A stretch of DNA of 8,531 nt from Oceanospirillaceae bacterium (GTDB taxonomy: Bacteria > Pseudomonadota > Gammaproteobacteria > Pseudomonadales > Balneatricaceae), in contig DPHD01000026.1 of the NCBI GenBank assembly GCA_003523085.1, positions 1 to 8,531 of the forward strand. Direction: 5' to 3'. The position numbers were made by a program, and so were the translations under genes. This document shows positions 1 to 6,721 of this stretch, in pieces. The notes beneath the pieces were generated by a model, which saw only the letters and a list, made by a program, of their open reading frames with translations, did not search any database and was not told where the DNA came from. The stretch's first letter is position 1. Every line of letters begins with the position of its first letter.

Positions 1-59
1 AGGCTGCGCCTTCGCAATGACGGGCTGGCGGATTGCCACAGGCTGTGCCTTGGCGAAGG
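1..59. repeat. Partial dispersed palindromic repeat of the GTCATTGCGA type
   Basis: This is non-coding DNA directly beyond the folA stop codon. Bases 1-15 and 40-54 match at 13 of 15 positions, giving a 39-base period. Each copy contains a small palindrome, AGGC-(3 bases)-GCCT. A perfect 7-base inverted repeat pairs CCTTCGC (9-15) with GCGAAGG (53-59). A 5-base inverted repeat pairs GCAAT (14-18) with ATTGC (32-36). Read on the minus strand it contains CCGTCATTGCGAAGG and GGCAATCC. These resemble the cores of short dispersed palindromic repeats known from many bacterial genomes. The left side is cut by the window, so the full length is unknown. It may also shape the 3' end of the folA transcript, but there is no T-run, so it is not a canonical terminator. 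Confidence 0.6.
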
Positions 60-63
60 TGGA

Positions 64-567
64 TTAGGCGCGGTCTAGCACCAGGTAGCTAAAATCAAAC
101 GGATTAGGCTCAGCCGCGGCAACATCTTCACGGGCCACTTCAGTCCACTGCTCAGACACCAACTCAGGGAAAAATGCATCACCCTCAACATGGCGATGGA
201 CCCGGGTTAGATAAACCCGATCCGCCAATGACAATGACTCAGCGTAGATCTGCGCACCACCGATGATCATAACTTCCTCGGCACCATTGATGAGGTTGAT
301 GCTTTCGCCTAACTCAATGGCAGCCGCTAGGCTGGACACCAGCCTAATACCTTCAGCTGCATAATCTGCTTGGCGGCTAATGACTATATTGTCCCGTCCC
401 GGCAACGGCTTGCCAATCGACTCAAAGGTCTTGCGGCCCATAATTACCGGTTTACCTAAGGTCATGGCCTTAAAGTACTGTAAATCACCGGGCAAATACC
501 AAGGCAATTGGTTATTACGGCCAATCACATTATTTTCTGAGGCGGCCACAATGAGTGCTAAAGTCAT
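64..567 (-). CDS. folA: Dihydrofolate reductase
   Basis: This cytoplasmic enzyme reduces dihydrofolate to tetrahydrofolate with NADPH. The 167-residue product is close to the usual bacterial length (E. coli 159). Visible family features are the N-terminal strand with IVAAS, the substrate-site segment LPWYLPGDL with W23 and the catalytic acid D28 (E. coli D27), the NADPH-binding GRKTFESIG (44-52), and the IIGGAQIY segment (101-108) with its Gly-Gly pair. All key residues are intact. The start codon overlaps the thyA stop as ATGA, so translation is probably coupled. An AAGGAG ribosome site lies inside the end of thyA (plus-strand CTCCTT, 578-583), 10 bases before the ATG. The gene is the last of the tauE-lgt-thyA-folA cluster. 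Its role fits its neighbour, because ThyA generates the dihydrofolate it recycles. Confidence 0.98.
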   Translation of the reverse strand: MTLALIVAASENNVIGRNNQLPWYLPGDLQYFKAMTLGKPVIMGRKTFESIGKPLPGRDNIVISRQADYAAEGIRLVSSLAAAIELGESINLINGAEEVMIIGGAQIYAESLSLADRVYLTRVHRHVEGDAFFPELVSEQWTEVAREDVAAAEPNPFDFSYLVLDRA

Positions 568-1358
568 ACCGCTACCGCTCCTTTGATGTGTGCGTGGGAT
601 TGGTAATCTTGTAATTCAAAATCTTCAAACTTAAACCCAAAAATATCATCCACAGATGGATTGATGCGCATGGTTGGTAACGCCATGGTATCGCGCGACA
701 ATTGTAAATCCACTTGTTCCAAGTGGTTACTGTACAGGTGAGCATCACCCAAGGTGTGCACAAAATCACCGACTTCAAGGCCACAAACTTGGGCGATCAT
801 CATGGTCAACAAAGCATAACTGGCAATGTTAAATGGCACACCCAAAAAAATGTCTGCGCTGCGTTGGTAGAGCTGGCATGAAAGTTTGCCATCGGCTACG
901 TAGAACTGAAACATCATATGACACGGCGGCAAAGCCATGCGTTCTACGTCGGCCACATTCCAGGCGCTAACAATAAGGCGGCGGGAATCTGGATTGTTTT
1001 TAATCTGTTCAATAAGCTGGCTAATTTGATCAATATGGCCGCCGTCGGGCTTTGGCCACGAGCGCCATTGAGAGCCGTATACTGGGCCTAAATTGCCTTC
1101 TTCATCCGCCCATTCGTCCCAGATACGCACACCATTTGCCTGCAAATACTGGATATTTGTGGAACCCTGCAAAAACCACAACAACTCATGAATGATTGAC
1201 TTCAGGTGTAGCTTTTTGGTGGTAAGAACCGGGAAACCTTGACTTAAATCGAAGCGCATTTGGTAACCAAACACGCTCACAGTACCGGTGCCCGTACGGT
1301 CTTCTTTATGGGCACCTTGGTCACGCACATGGCGCATAAGTTGCAGATATTGTTGCAT
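564..1358 (-). CDS. thyA: Thymidylate synthase (ThyA type)
   Basis: The enzyme methylates dUMP to dTMP using 5,10-methylene-tetrahydrofolate as both carbon donor and reductant, releasing dihydrofolate. It acts as a cytoplasmic homodimer. The product has 264 residues, the same as E. coli ThyA, and appears to align without gaps. It shows R21 in DRTGTGT (phosphate binding), the HELLWFLQG segment, the catalytic C146 in PPCHMMFQFYV, R166 in LYQRSADIFLG, the PFNIASYALL segment, and DAHLYSNH near the dUMP site. The ATG at 1358 gives the family N-terminus (MQQYLQLM), although no strong ribosome site precedes it. The gene lies 62 bases downstream of lgt, an order also seen in E. coli, and overlaps folA by four bases. 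Confidence 0.98.
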   Translation of the reverse strand: MQQYLQLMRHVRDQGAHKEDRTGTGTVSVFGYQMRFDLSQGFPVLTTKKLHLKSIIHELLWFLQGSTNIQYLQANGVRIWDEWADEEGNLGPVYGSQWRSWPKPDGGHIDQISQLIEQIKNNPDSRRLIVSAWNVADVERMALPPCHMMFQFYVADGKLSCQLYQRSADIFLGVPFNIASYALLTMMIAQVCGLEVGDFVHTLGDAHLYSNHLEQVDLQLSRDTMALPTMRINPSVDDIFGFKFEDFELQDYQSHAHIKGAVAV

Positions 1359-1394
1359 AGGTAAGGTTTCAGCTGAGCTTAAGATTGATAGCCT

Positions 1395-1400
1395 ATTTTA
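1395..1400 (-). promoter_or_regulatory. Possible -10 element upstream of thyA
   Basis: The 62-base lgt-thyA gap is the widest inside the minus-strand cluster. On the minus strand it contains TAAAAT, one mismatch from the sigma-70 -10 consensus, about 36 bases before the thyA ATG. No convincing -35 element lies 16-18 bases upstream; the best-spaced hexamer overlaps the lgt stop codon and matches poorly. It could supply extra thyA-folA transcription, but chance AT-richness is equally plausible. Confidence 0.25.
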
Positions 1401-1420
1401 CACCTTTTCTAGACCGCTTG

Positions 1421-2188
1421 TTAGCGTGCTTTGCGCACTAACAGGTATATACCCAGGACAACCATGGGTAATGACAAAAGTTGACCCTGGGTCATCCATT
1501 CAAAGGCCACGAAATTAAGGTGTGCATCGGGTTGACGGGCAAATTCCACCACCAAGCGCTGTAATCCATAACCGAACAGAAACATGCCCGACACCCTCAA
1601 GGCAGGCCGTGGTTTGGCCGAATAGAGCCACACCAGCACAAACAATAGCACCCCCTCAAGGGCCAATTGATACAACTGTGATGGATGCCGAGCCAATGCG
1701 TCCACGTGGGGAAACACCATGCCCCAAGGCAAGTCTGTGGGTCGACCCCAGAGTTCGCCGCCTATAAAATTACCTAAGCGCCCAGCGCCTAAGCCAATGG
1801 GCACAAGGGGAGCAACAAAATCCATTATTTGATGGAATTTAACCTGGTATTTACGGGCAAACCAAAGCACGCCAGCAATAACACCAAGTAAACCACCGTG
1901 GAACGACATGCCACCTTGCCATACTCGCAGCAACATACTGGGTTGCGCTAAAAAGGCGTCAAATTGATAAAACAAAATATAGCCCAAGCGGCCACCTAGC
2001 ACCACGCCAACGGCACCCAGAAAGATCATGTCACTTACTTGATCTTTACTAAAGCCGTACATCGCTGCACGCCGGTTGCCGAGCCATAGGGCCGAACCAA
2101 AGGCCAACAAGTACATCACCCCATACCAGTGAATGGCAACGGGGCCTAATTGCATCAACACGGGGTCAATATTGGGAAACATCAACAT
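1421..2188 (-). CDS. lgt: Prolipoprotein diacylglyceryl transferase
   Basis: Lgt is an inner-membrane enzyme that transfers diacylglycerol from phosphatidylglycerol to the lipobox cysteine of prolipoproteins, the first step of lipoprotein maturation. The 255-residue product is rich in hydrophobic segments (about seven). It has IHWYGVMYL near residue 20 (Y22, equivalent to E. coli Y26), the FHGGLLG segment with H97 (H103), and the signature region around 136-149 with R137, N140, E145 and G148. The C-terminal VVEFARQPDAHL is also typical. One oddity is that the signature reads GRLGNFIGGELWG: the usual second Asn (E. coli N149) is Gly143. The ATG at 2188 was chosen because an AAGGA site sits 5 bases upstream. 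A GTG at 2206 is in frame but lies upstream of that site. Only 8 bases separate it from the permease gene. Confidence 0.97.
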   Translation of the reverse strand: MLMFPNIDPVLMQLGPVAIHWYGVMYLLAFGSALWLGNRRAAMYGFSKDQVSDMIFLGAVGVVLGGRLGYILFYQFDAFLAQPSMLLRVWQGGMSFHGGLLGVIAGVLWFARKYQVKFHQIMDFVAPLVPIGLGAGRLGNFIGGELWGRPTDLPWGMVFPHVDALARHPSQLYQLALEGVLLFVLVWLYSAKPRPALRVSGMFLFGYGLQRLVVEFARQPDAHLNFVAFEWMTQGQLLSLPMVVLGIYLLVRKAR

Positions 2189-2193
2189 ATTTT

Positions 2194-2198
2194 TCCTT
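2194..2198 (-). promoter_or_regulatory. lgt ribosome binding site, overlapping the upstream stop codon
   Basis: The minus strand reads AAGGA here, 5 bases before the ATG at 2188. The site overlaps the TAA stop of the permease gene (2197-2199), so ribosomes ending there could restart on lgt. Its position decides the start: it lies inside the extension that a GTG start at 2206 would add. A second ATG at 2182 would be 11 bases from the site and is less likely. Confidence 0.7.
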
Positions 2199-2991
2199 AA
2201 AACCACATACTTATTAACATACGTAAACCTACCAATAACAGCATCCAGGCAAACAAACGCTTGAGCACTATGGCAGATAATTTGTGGGCAATTTTGGCCC
2301 CATAACTCGCAGCTATAAAGCTGGTAGAGACAATACCAAGTAATGCAGGTAGGTAGATATAACCCAAACTATAGCTCGGCAAAAGTGGGTTGCCCCAACC
2401 TAATGCTGCATTTGACGTAGCGCCGACTATGGCAATGGCAAAGCCACAAGCACTGGCGGTAGCCACGGCTTTTTGCATAACTAATTGACGGTTAGATAAC
2501 CACGACACCAGCAAGTTGCCACCGCCGATGCCAAACAGCGCCGAAACCCAGCCGATAAACACGCCAGTTACGCCCAAAGCTAAGGGTTTGGGTAATGTTA
2601 ACTTACCTTGCTGTGTCGCCGACAACATCATTCTTAAACTGAGGAAAATGGCAAAGGCGCCAAAAGTAGCCTGCAAATAGATGGCTGGAATAGCTAGGGC
2701 CGTGTTGACACCAATAAATGAGCCAAGCAACATGCCTACGGCAATGGGTTTCACCAACCACCACTCAATGGCGCCCCTTTTATGGTGTGTACGAATGGCA
2801 CTCATGGAGGTAAATATAATATTGGCCAAGGATGTTGCAATGGCCATGTAGAACACAACTTCAGGGTTAATACCCTGTAAATTAAAGGCCAGCACCAAAA
2901 CCGGTACAACAATAACACCCCCGCCAATACCAAACAGGCCGGCCAATAATCCGGCAATTGCGCCAAGGGCCATATAAGTGACAAAAATCAT
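2197..2991 (-). CDS. TauE/SafE-family membrane permease
   Basis: This is a predicted inner-membrane transporter of the TauE/SafE (formerly DUF81) family. Members are linked to export or import of sulfite, sulfoacetate and other small anions, but the substrate here is unknown. The 264-residue protein has about eight hydrophobic segments and the typical two-fold repeat: LFGIGGG at residues 19-25 and again at 152-158. In the first half the motif continues to the usual Val-Pro (VIVVPVL). In the second half it continues NLLVSWL, with Ser where Pro is common. A basic loop (RTHHKRG, 67-73) is probably cytoplasmic. The ATG at 2991 has only a weak ribosome site; a start at Met7 is possible but no better supported. 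The gene is the first of the cluster ahead of lgt. A link to lipoprotein synthesis is not shown. Confidence 0.9.
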   Translation of the reverse strand: MIFVTYMALGAIAGLLAGLFGIGGGVIVVPVLVLAFNLQGINPEVVFYMAIATSLANIIFTSMSAIRTHHKRGAIEWWLVKPIAVGMLLGSFIGVNTALAIPAIYLQATFGAFAIFLSLRMMLSATQQGKLTLPKPLALGVTGVFIGWVSALFGIGGGNLLVSWLSNRQLVMQKAVATASACGFAIAIVGATSNAALGWGNPLLPSYSLGYIYLPALLGIVSTSFIAASYGAKIAHKLSAIVLKRLFAWMLLLVGLRMLISMWF

Positions 2992-2994
2992 GTG

Positions 2995-3024
2995 TTCACA
3001 TCTTGCTAAGAAAGACGCTATTAT
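2995..3024 (+). promoter_or_regulatory. Candidate sigma-70 promoter for the NRDE-lysE unit
   Basis: TTCACA at 2995-3000 matches the -35 consensus at five of six bases, and TATTAT at 3019-3024 matches the -10 consensus at five of six. The spacer is 18 bases. Transcription would start near 3031, leaving a leader of about 40 bases before the ATG at 3071. The -35 hexamer begins only 3 bases upstream of the divergent permease start codon. Confidence 0.5.
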
Positions 3025-3048
3025 CTACGCTACGCACCCCAAGCGCAA
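3020..3048 (-). promoter_or_regulatory. Candidate promoter for the tauE-lgt-thyA-folA cluster
   Basis: On the minus strand GATAAT (plus-strand 3020-3025) matches the -10 consensus at five of six bases. TTGCGC (plus-strand 3043-3048) lies 17 bases upstream but matches only the TTG half of a -35 element. The -10 hexamer overlaps the -10 hexamer of the opposing promoter, so the two would compete for polymerase. The call rests on sequence likeness and position ahead of the first gene of the cluster. Confidence 0.35.
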
Positions 3049-3070
3049 AGTTTAGGACACACATTCACCC

Positions 3071-3847
3071 ATGTGCCTCATTGTATTCGCCCACCAACTC
3101 AACACCGACTACCCTTTAATTATGGCGGCCAACCGTGACGAATTTCGACAGCGTTCGACGCAAAATATGTTTTGGTGGCCTAATATAGACATCTTGGCGG
3201 GCAAGGACTTAGAGGCGGGTGGCACTTGGTTAGCACTACACCAAGACGGCCGCTGGGCAGCGGTGACTAATTTTCGGCGTGGCTTAAAAAGCCCCAGCCC
3301 AGCGCTCTATTCCCGCGGCCATTTGGCACTGGATTTTCTCAACCAAAAGGGGCCTGCCTTAGCCTTTGCACAAGCTTTAAAAAGCGCTCATTTGGCGGGT
3401 TATAATTTATTACTATGGGACCACCAAGAGCTGGTGTTTTGCTCCAATGAGCAGCCTACCGAGCCCCAGGTACTAGACCCAGGGTTATATGCGTTGAGCA
3501 ACGGCACTTTGAACAGTGATTGGCCCAAAGTGAATCATGTAAAAGATCAATTACAGCAGTCACTCTCACAACCGCCGCAGCACTCACGTCTGCAAACCAT
3601 GATGCAACACCCAACGCCAGCGCCAGACCACCTATTGCCGCAAACAGGCATCTCCCTCCACTGGGAACGGCGCTTGTCGGCGTGTTTTATTGATGCGCCG
3701 GAGTATGATTACGGCACCCGCACCTGTATTAGTTTATGGCGCGACCGGTGGGGTAACACAGACGTGCAAGAAAGCTGCTTTGATACCAGCACCCCCAAAC
3801 AACAAAACTTTCACTGGACCGCAAAAATGCCATGTACAACAGCTTAA
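3071..3847 (+). CDS. NRDE/TANGO2-family protein
   Basis: This protein belongs to the NRDE (formerly DUF833) family, the bacterial relatives of TANGO2. Eukaryotic members have been linked to heme trafficking and lipid or CoA metabolism. The bacterial role is unsettled, and none is assigned here. The 258-residue product has the conserved start MCLIVFAH with Cys2 right after the initiator Met, the defining NRDE tetrad at 21-24, GGTW at 50-53, a TNFR segment near 66-69, SRGHL at 81-85, LSNG near 142-145, and YGTR at 214-217. There is no signal peptide or membrane segment, so it is probably cytoplasmic. The ATG at 3071 fits the family N-terminus. An AGGA lies 13 bases upstream, a rather long spacing. 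The gene overlaps the exporter gene downstream by 16 bases, suggesting co-transcription. Confidence 0.93.
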   Translation: MCLIVFAHQLNTDYPLIMAANRDEFRQRSTQNMFWWPNIDILAGKDLEAGGTWLALHQDGRWAAVTNFRRGLKSPSPALYSRGHLALDFLNQKGPALAFAQALKSAHLAGYNLLLWDHQELVFCSNEQPTEPQVLDPGLYALSNGTLNSDWPKVNHVKDQLQQSLSQPPQHSRLQTMMQHPTPAPDHLLPQTGISLHWERRLSACFIDAPEYDYGTRTCISLWRDRWGNTDVQESCFDTSTPKQQNFHWTAKMPCTTA

Positions 3848-4455
3848 TTTTTATTAATGGCCTAGCCCTAAGTGCCGGCTTAATTATTGCGATCGGTGCG
3901 CAAAATGCCTTTCTTCTTAACCGCGCATTACGTAACCAACACCAATACGCGATCGCCTCGTTTTGTAGCATTACCGACGCCAGCCTTATTTGTTTGGGTA
4001 TTTTTGGTATGGGGTCACTGGTGCAAGCGCAACCCAATCTATTGTTTTGGATCACTTGTGGCGGGGCCGTATTTTTACTCTTATACGGCGCTTTATCTTT
4101 TAGGTCAGCTGCCAGCAATCACGAAATCTCAAGGGAGTCTGGCAATAGTGAATACTCACTTATTAAGGCAATCACCATCACCGCAAGTGTAAGCCTATTA
4201 AACCCCCATGCTTATTTGGACACGGTGATTTTACTGGGTGGCATTAGCACTCAATATTTAGGCCAAGAAAAACTATGGTTTGGTGCAGGCGCCGTGAGCG
4301 CGTCATTCATATGGTTTTTTGGTTTGGCTTGGGGTGCACAATGGCTCATGCCAGTATTCAAAAACCCCATTGCGTGGCGGGTATTGGATGGGCTGATTGG
4401 GTTGATTATGTGGAGTATTGCGGCCAGCTTAATCGTCCACATAGCGGCTATGTAA
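3832..4455 (+). CDS. LysE/ArgO-family amino-acid exporter
   Basis: This is a predicted inner-membrane exporter of the LysE superfamily, whose LysE and ArgO members export basic amino acids such as lysine and arginine. The actual substrate cannot be read from sequence. The 207-residue length is close to E. coli ArgO (about 211). It has about six hydrophobic segments, the IGAQNAFLLN motif (21-30) at the end of the first, a conserved acidic residue D49 in ITDASLI, and the NPHAYLDT motif (124-131). The ATG at 3832 lies inside the end of the NRDE gene in another frame (16-base overlap), so translation is probably coupled. A GGA lies 13 bases upstream, a weak ribosome site. Its last 27 bases overlap the end of ptsP on the other strand. 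No LysG/ArgP-type regulator gene is present in the window. Confidence 0.93.
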   Translation: MYNSLIFINGLALSAGLIIAIGAQNAFLLNRALRNQHQYAIASFCSITDASLICLGIFGMGSLVQAQPNLLFWITCGGAVFLLLYGALSFRSAASNHEISRESGNSEYSLIKAITITASVSLLNPHAYLDTVILLGGISTQYLGQEKLWFGAGAVSASFIWFFGLAWGAQWLMPVFKNPIAWRVLDGLIGLIMWSIAASLIVHIAAM

Positions 4456-6705
4456 ACGGGTAAGTCCGGCTGCTTTGAGGTGTTCTTGAATGACTTGTTG
4501 AACGCCGTCGGCACCCACTTGCTGCAACGCTTGTTGCAGCATAGCTTGAGCTTGGCTGAGACTAAAGTTACGGATCACCGACTTTACTTTAGGCAAACTG
4601 GCCGCGTTCATCGACAAACTGTCATAACCCATACCCATAAGCAACAATGCGCCAGCAGGGTCGCCCGCCAACTCACCACATAAACTCACAGGAATGTCCG
4701 CCTGTTTGGCGGCATCCACGACCGATTGCAAGGCCATTAATACCGCTGGATGCATGGTGTGGTAGAGGTCAGCCACGCGCGGATTATCTCGGTCCACCGC
4801 CAAAATATACTGCGTTAAGTCATTACTACCCACGGAAATAAAGTCCACCCGCTGGGCAATATGTTTGGCTTGATACACCGCAGCTGGTACTTCGATCATC
4901 ACCCCAATCGGCGGACGTACGAGTTGATAACCTTCTTCACACAATTCGGCAAAGGCTTGCTCTATCCAACGAATCGATTCATCAATTTCGTTAACATGGG
5001 TAATCATGGGTAACATGATGCGCAAGTTATCAAGCCCTACACTGGCCTTCAGCATGGCTCTAATTTGCACTAAGAAAATTTCTGGATGATCCAGCGTTAC
5101 CCGAATACCACGCCAACCCAAGAACGGGTTATCTTCTTCGATGGTGAAGTAAGGCAAGTTTTTGTCGCCGCCAATATCCAAGGTTCGCATGGTCACAGGC
5201 TGAGGCGCAAAACCTTGTAGCTGGGTCCGGTAACAATCGGTTTGCTCATCTTCCGACGGAAAATGTTCTTTGATCATAAACGGCACTTCGGTGCGGTAAA
5301 GCCCCACGCCTTCTGCACCTTGATCTAATGAACGGGATACATCTAACGGCAAGCTGGTGTTCACCAACAAAGGCACCGTATGTTGGTCCCGCGTTTGCGC
5401 CGGAACATTGCGTAGGACTTCGAGTTCTTTGGTGAACGAGGCTTCCTCGGCGATAGCCTGTTCATACTGGCGTCGTAGGTCTTGGCTCGGATTACGGAAT
5501 ATACGTCCGACATAACCGTCAATTACCACCTCTTTGCCTTCCATACGCCGATAGGGGAAGTCCACCGCACCCATCACCGTGGGAATACCCATAGAGCGCG
5601 CAAGTATGGCGGCATGGGAATTATTGGTACCTAAGGTTGATACAATCGCTTTGAGCTTATGGGCTGGTACTTCCGCTAACATAGCCGCGGTCACTTCCTC
5701 GGCCACCAACACGGTGGAATCTTCGAAACTACGTACTTCGGTATTGGTTTGCTGCAGTTCGGCCAGTATACGCCGCCCTAAGTCGCGGATATCCGTGGCT
5801 CTTTCCCGTAAATAAGGATCTTCCATGGCTTCAAAGGCACGAATATGTTGCTGTACCACTTTACGCAACGCACCTTGAACCCACTGACCCTGGCGCATAT
5901 GTTGAATCACCTCGCCAGCGAGGGCGTTGTCGTCTAGCATACGCATATACACCTCGAACAATTCGTGTTCTTGGTTTTTTAAGTTGCGCGCTAAGGTACG
6001 GCTAACAATTTTAATTTTACGGCGCACGGCTTCTAACGCCGTTTGAAACGCCTCGACTTCGGCCTCTGGATTACGACAGCGCCGGTCGGGCACTTTATCT
6101 AAATCCGCCGGCGGTGCAATCACGGCCACATGGCCAATTGCCACGCCCCCAGAACCACTCACACCTTCGTAATGTAAATCTAGGCTTTCATCGTCGGCCA
6201 AAGCATCGTGGCGCAAACCACCGCCAGTGGCTTCGGCATGGGCGATAAAACCAGCCAACTGGGCCGACAAGGTAATCAGCAAGGCTTCTTCTTCGGTACC
6301 AAAATGGCGCTCATCACGTTGCTGCACCACCAAGATACCCAGTACTTTGCGGTGATGGATAATCGGCACGCCTAAAAATGAGTTAAAGGCTTCTTCACCG
6401 GTTTCTTGTACGTAATGAAAGTTGGGGTGTTCGGCAGCCCGCTTCAGGTTAACCGGTTCTGCTTTGTGCCCTACCAAACCCACCAAACCTTTGCCCGAGG
6501 GCAAACAGGCACGGCCAATCGACGCCTGATTGAGGCCTTCACTGGCCATCAGCACGTAATTGTCGGTTTGTGGAAAGTGTAGATAAATAGAGCACACGTC
6601 GGTACGCATGGCTCGCCGAACTTGGTGTACCACCAATTTCAGAGCCGATTGTAAATCCTCTGCAGCGCTTACCGCTTGGATTATTTTGCGTAAACTGTGC
6701 AACAT
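4429..6705 (-). CDS. ptsP: Phosphoenolpyruvate-protein phosphotransferase PtsP (enzyme I-Ntr)
   Basis: PtsP takes phosphate from PEP onto a histidine and passes it to NPr and then EIIA-Ntr in the nitrogen-related PTS, a regulatory relay rather than a sugar transporter. The 758-residue product has an N-terminal GAF domain (about 17-155), which in this family senses nitrogen status, then a linker and the enzyme I region from about 183. Key sites are the phospho-accepting H364 in NNSHAAILARSMGIPTVMG, R471 in LYRTEVPFM, the DIGGDK loop (510-515), GWRGIR near 530-535, the PEP-site segment SVGSNDLTQY (624-633), and C676 in SLCGELAGDP. All look intact. The ATG at 6705 has AGGA 10 bases upstream. It follows rppH by 16 bases, the conserved gammaproteobacterial order. 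NPr and EIIA-Ntr genes are not in the window. Confidence 0.97.
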   Translation of the reverse strand: MLHSLRKIIQAVSAAEDLQSALKLVVHQVRRAMRTDVCSIYLHFPQTDNYVLMASEGLNQASIGRACLPSGKGLVGLVGHKAEPVNLKRAAEHPNFHYVQETGEEAFNSFLGVPIIHHRKVLGILVVQQRDERHFGTEEEALLITLSAQLAGFIAHAEATGGGLRHDALADDESLDLHYEGVSGSGGVAIGHVAVIAPPADLDKVPDRRCRNPEAEVEAFQTALEAVRRKIKIVSRTLARNLKNQEHELFEVYMRMLDDNALAGEVIQHMRQGQWVQGALRKVVQQHIRAFEAMEDPYLRERATDIRDLGRRILAELQQTNTEVRSFEDSTVLVAEEVTAAMLAEVPAHKLKAIVSTLGTNNSHAAILARSMGIPTVMGAVDFPYRRMEGKEVVIDGYVGRIFRNPSQDLRRQYEQAIAEEASFTKELEVLRNVPAQTRDQHTVPLLVNTSLPLDVSRSLDQGAEGVGLYRTEVPFMIKEHFPSEDEQTDCYRTQLQGFAPQPVTMRTLDIGGDKNLPYFTIEEDNPFLGWRGIRVTLDHPEIFLVQIRAMLKASVGLDNLRIMLPMITHVNEIDESIRWIEQAFAELCEEGYQLVRPPIGVMIEVPAAVYQAKHIAQRVDFISVGSNDLTQYILAVDRDNPRVADLYHTMHPAVLMALQSVVDAAKQADIPVSLCGELAGDPAGALLLMGMGYDSLSMNAASLPKVKSVIRNFSLSQAQAMLQQALQQVGADGVQQVIQEHLKAAGLTRLHSRYVDD
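4439..4453. other. Hairpin at the overlapping ends of lysE-like gene and ptsP
   Basis: ACATAG (4439-4444) and CTATGT (4448-4453) form a perfect 6-base inverted repeat with a 3-base loop. It lies entirely within the 27 bases shared by the two convergent coding ends. Neither side is followed by a T-run, so it is not a canonical intrinsic terminator. It could still define or protect transcript ends in both directions. Confidence 0.45.
4520..4541. repeat. Perfect 9-base hairpin in the 3' end of ptsP
   Basis: TGCTGCAAC (4520-4528) and GTTGCAGCA (4533-4541) pair perfectly around a 4-base GCTT loop. The region encodes the Leu-Gln-Gln repeats near the PtsP C-terminus (LQQALQQ, from about residue 723), so codon repetition may explain it. 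On the plus strand it lies about 65 bases beyond the lysE-like stop codon and could mark the end of that transcript. No T-run follows. Confidence 0.4.
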
Positions 6706-6721
6706 TAAACTAATTTCCTAA

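Noticed and set aside
1369..1376. 8-base palindrome TCAGCTGA before thyA
   Set aside because: Such short palindromes arise often by chance, and it is not placed on a convincing promoter.
1522..1767. Plus-strand reading frame opposite lgt
   Set aside because: Proline- and arginine-rich composition, no family likeness, and full overlap with lgt indicate a shadow frame.
2189..2206. Longer Lgt starting at a GTG at 2206
   Set aside because: It would overlap the permease gene and place the start upstream of the AAGGA site; the ATG at 2188 has good spacing and family-like length.
3729..4118. 129-codon minus-strand reading frame under the NRDE and exporter genes
   Set aside because: It lies wholly opposite two well-supported genes, has no recognisable motif, and reads like an antisense shadow.
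5500..5640. Unusual active-site context of PtsP (NNSH rather than the TTSH common in sugar enzyme I)
   Set aside because: As I recall, PtsP proteins of Pseudomonas-like bacteria also carry an NSH form, so this is normal for the nitrogen-type enzyme.
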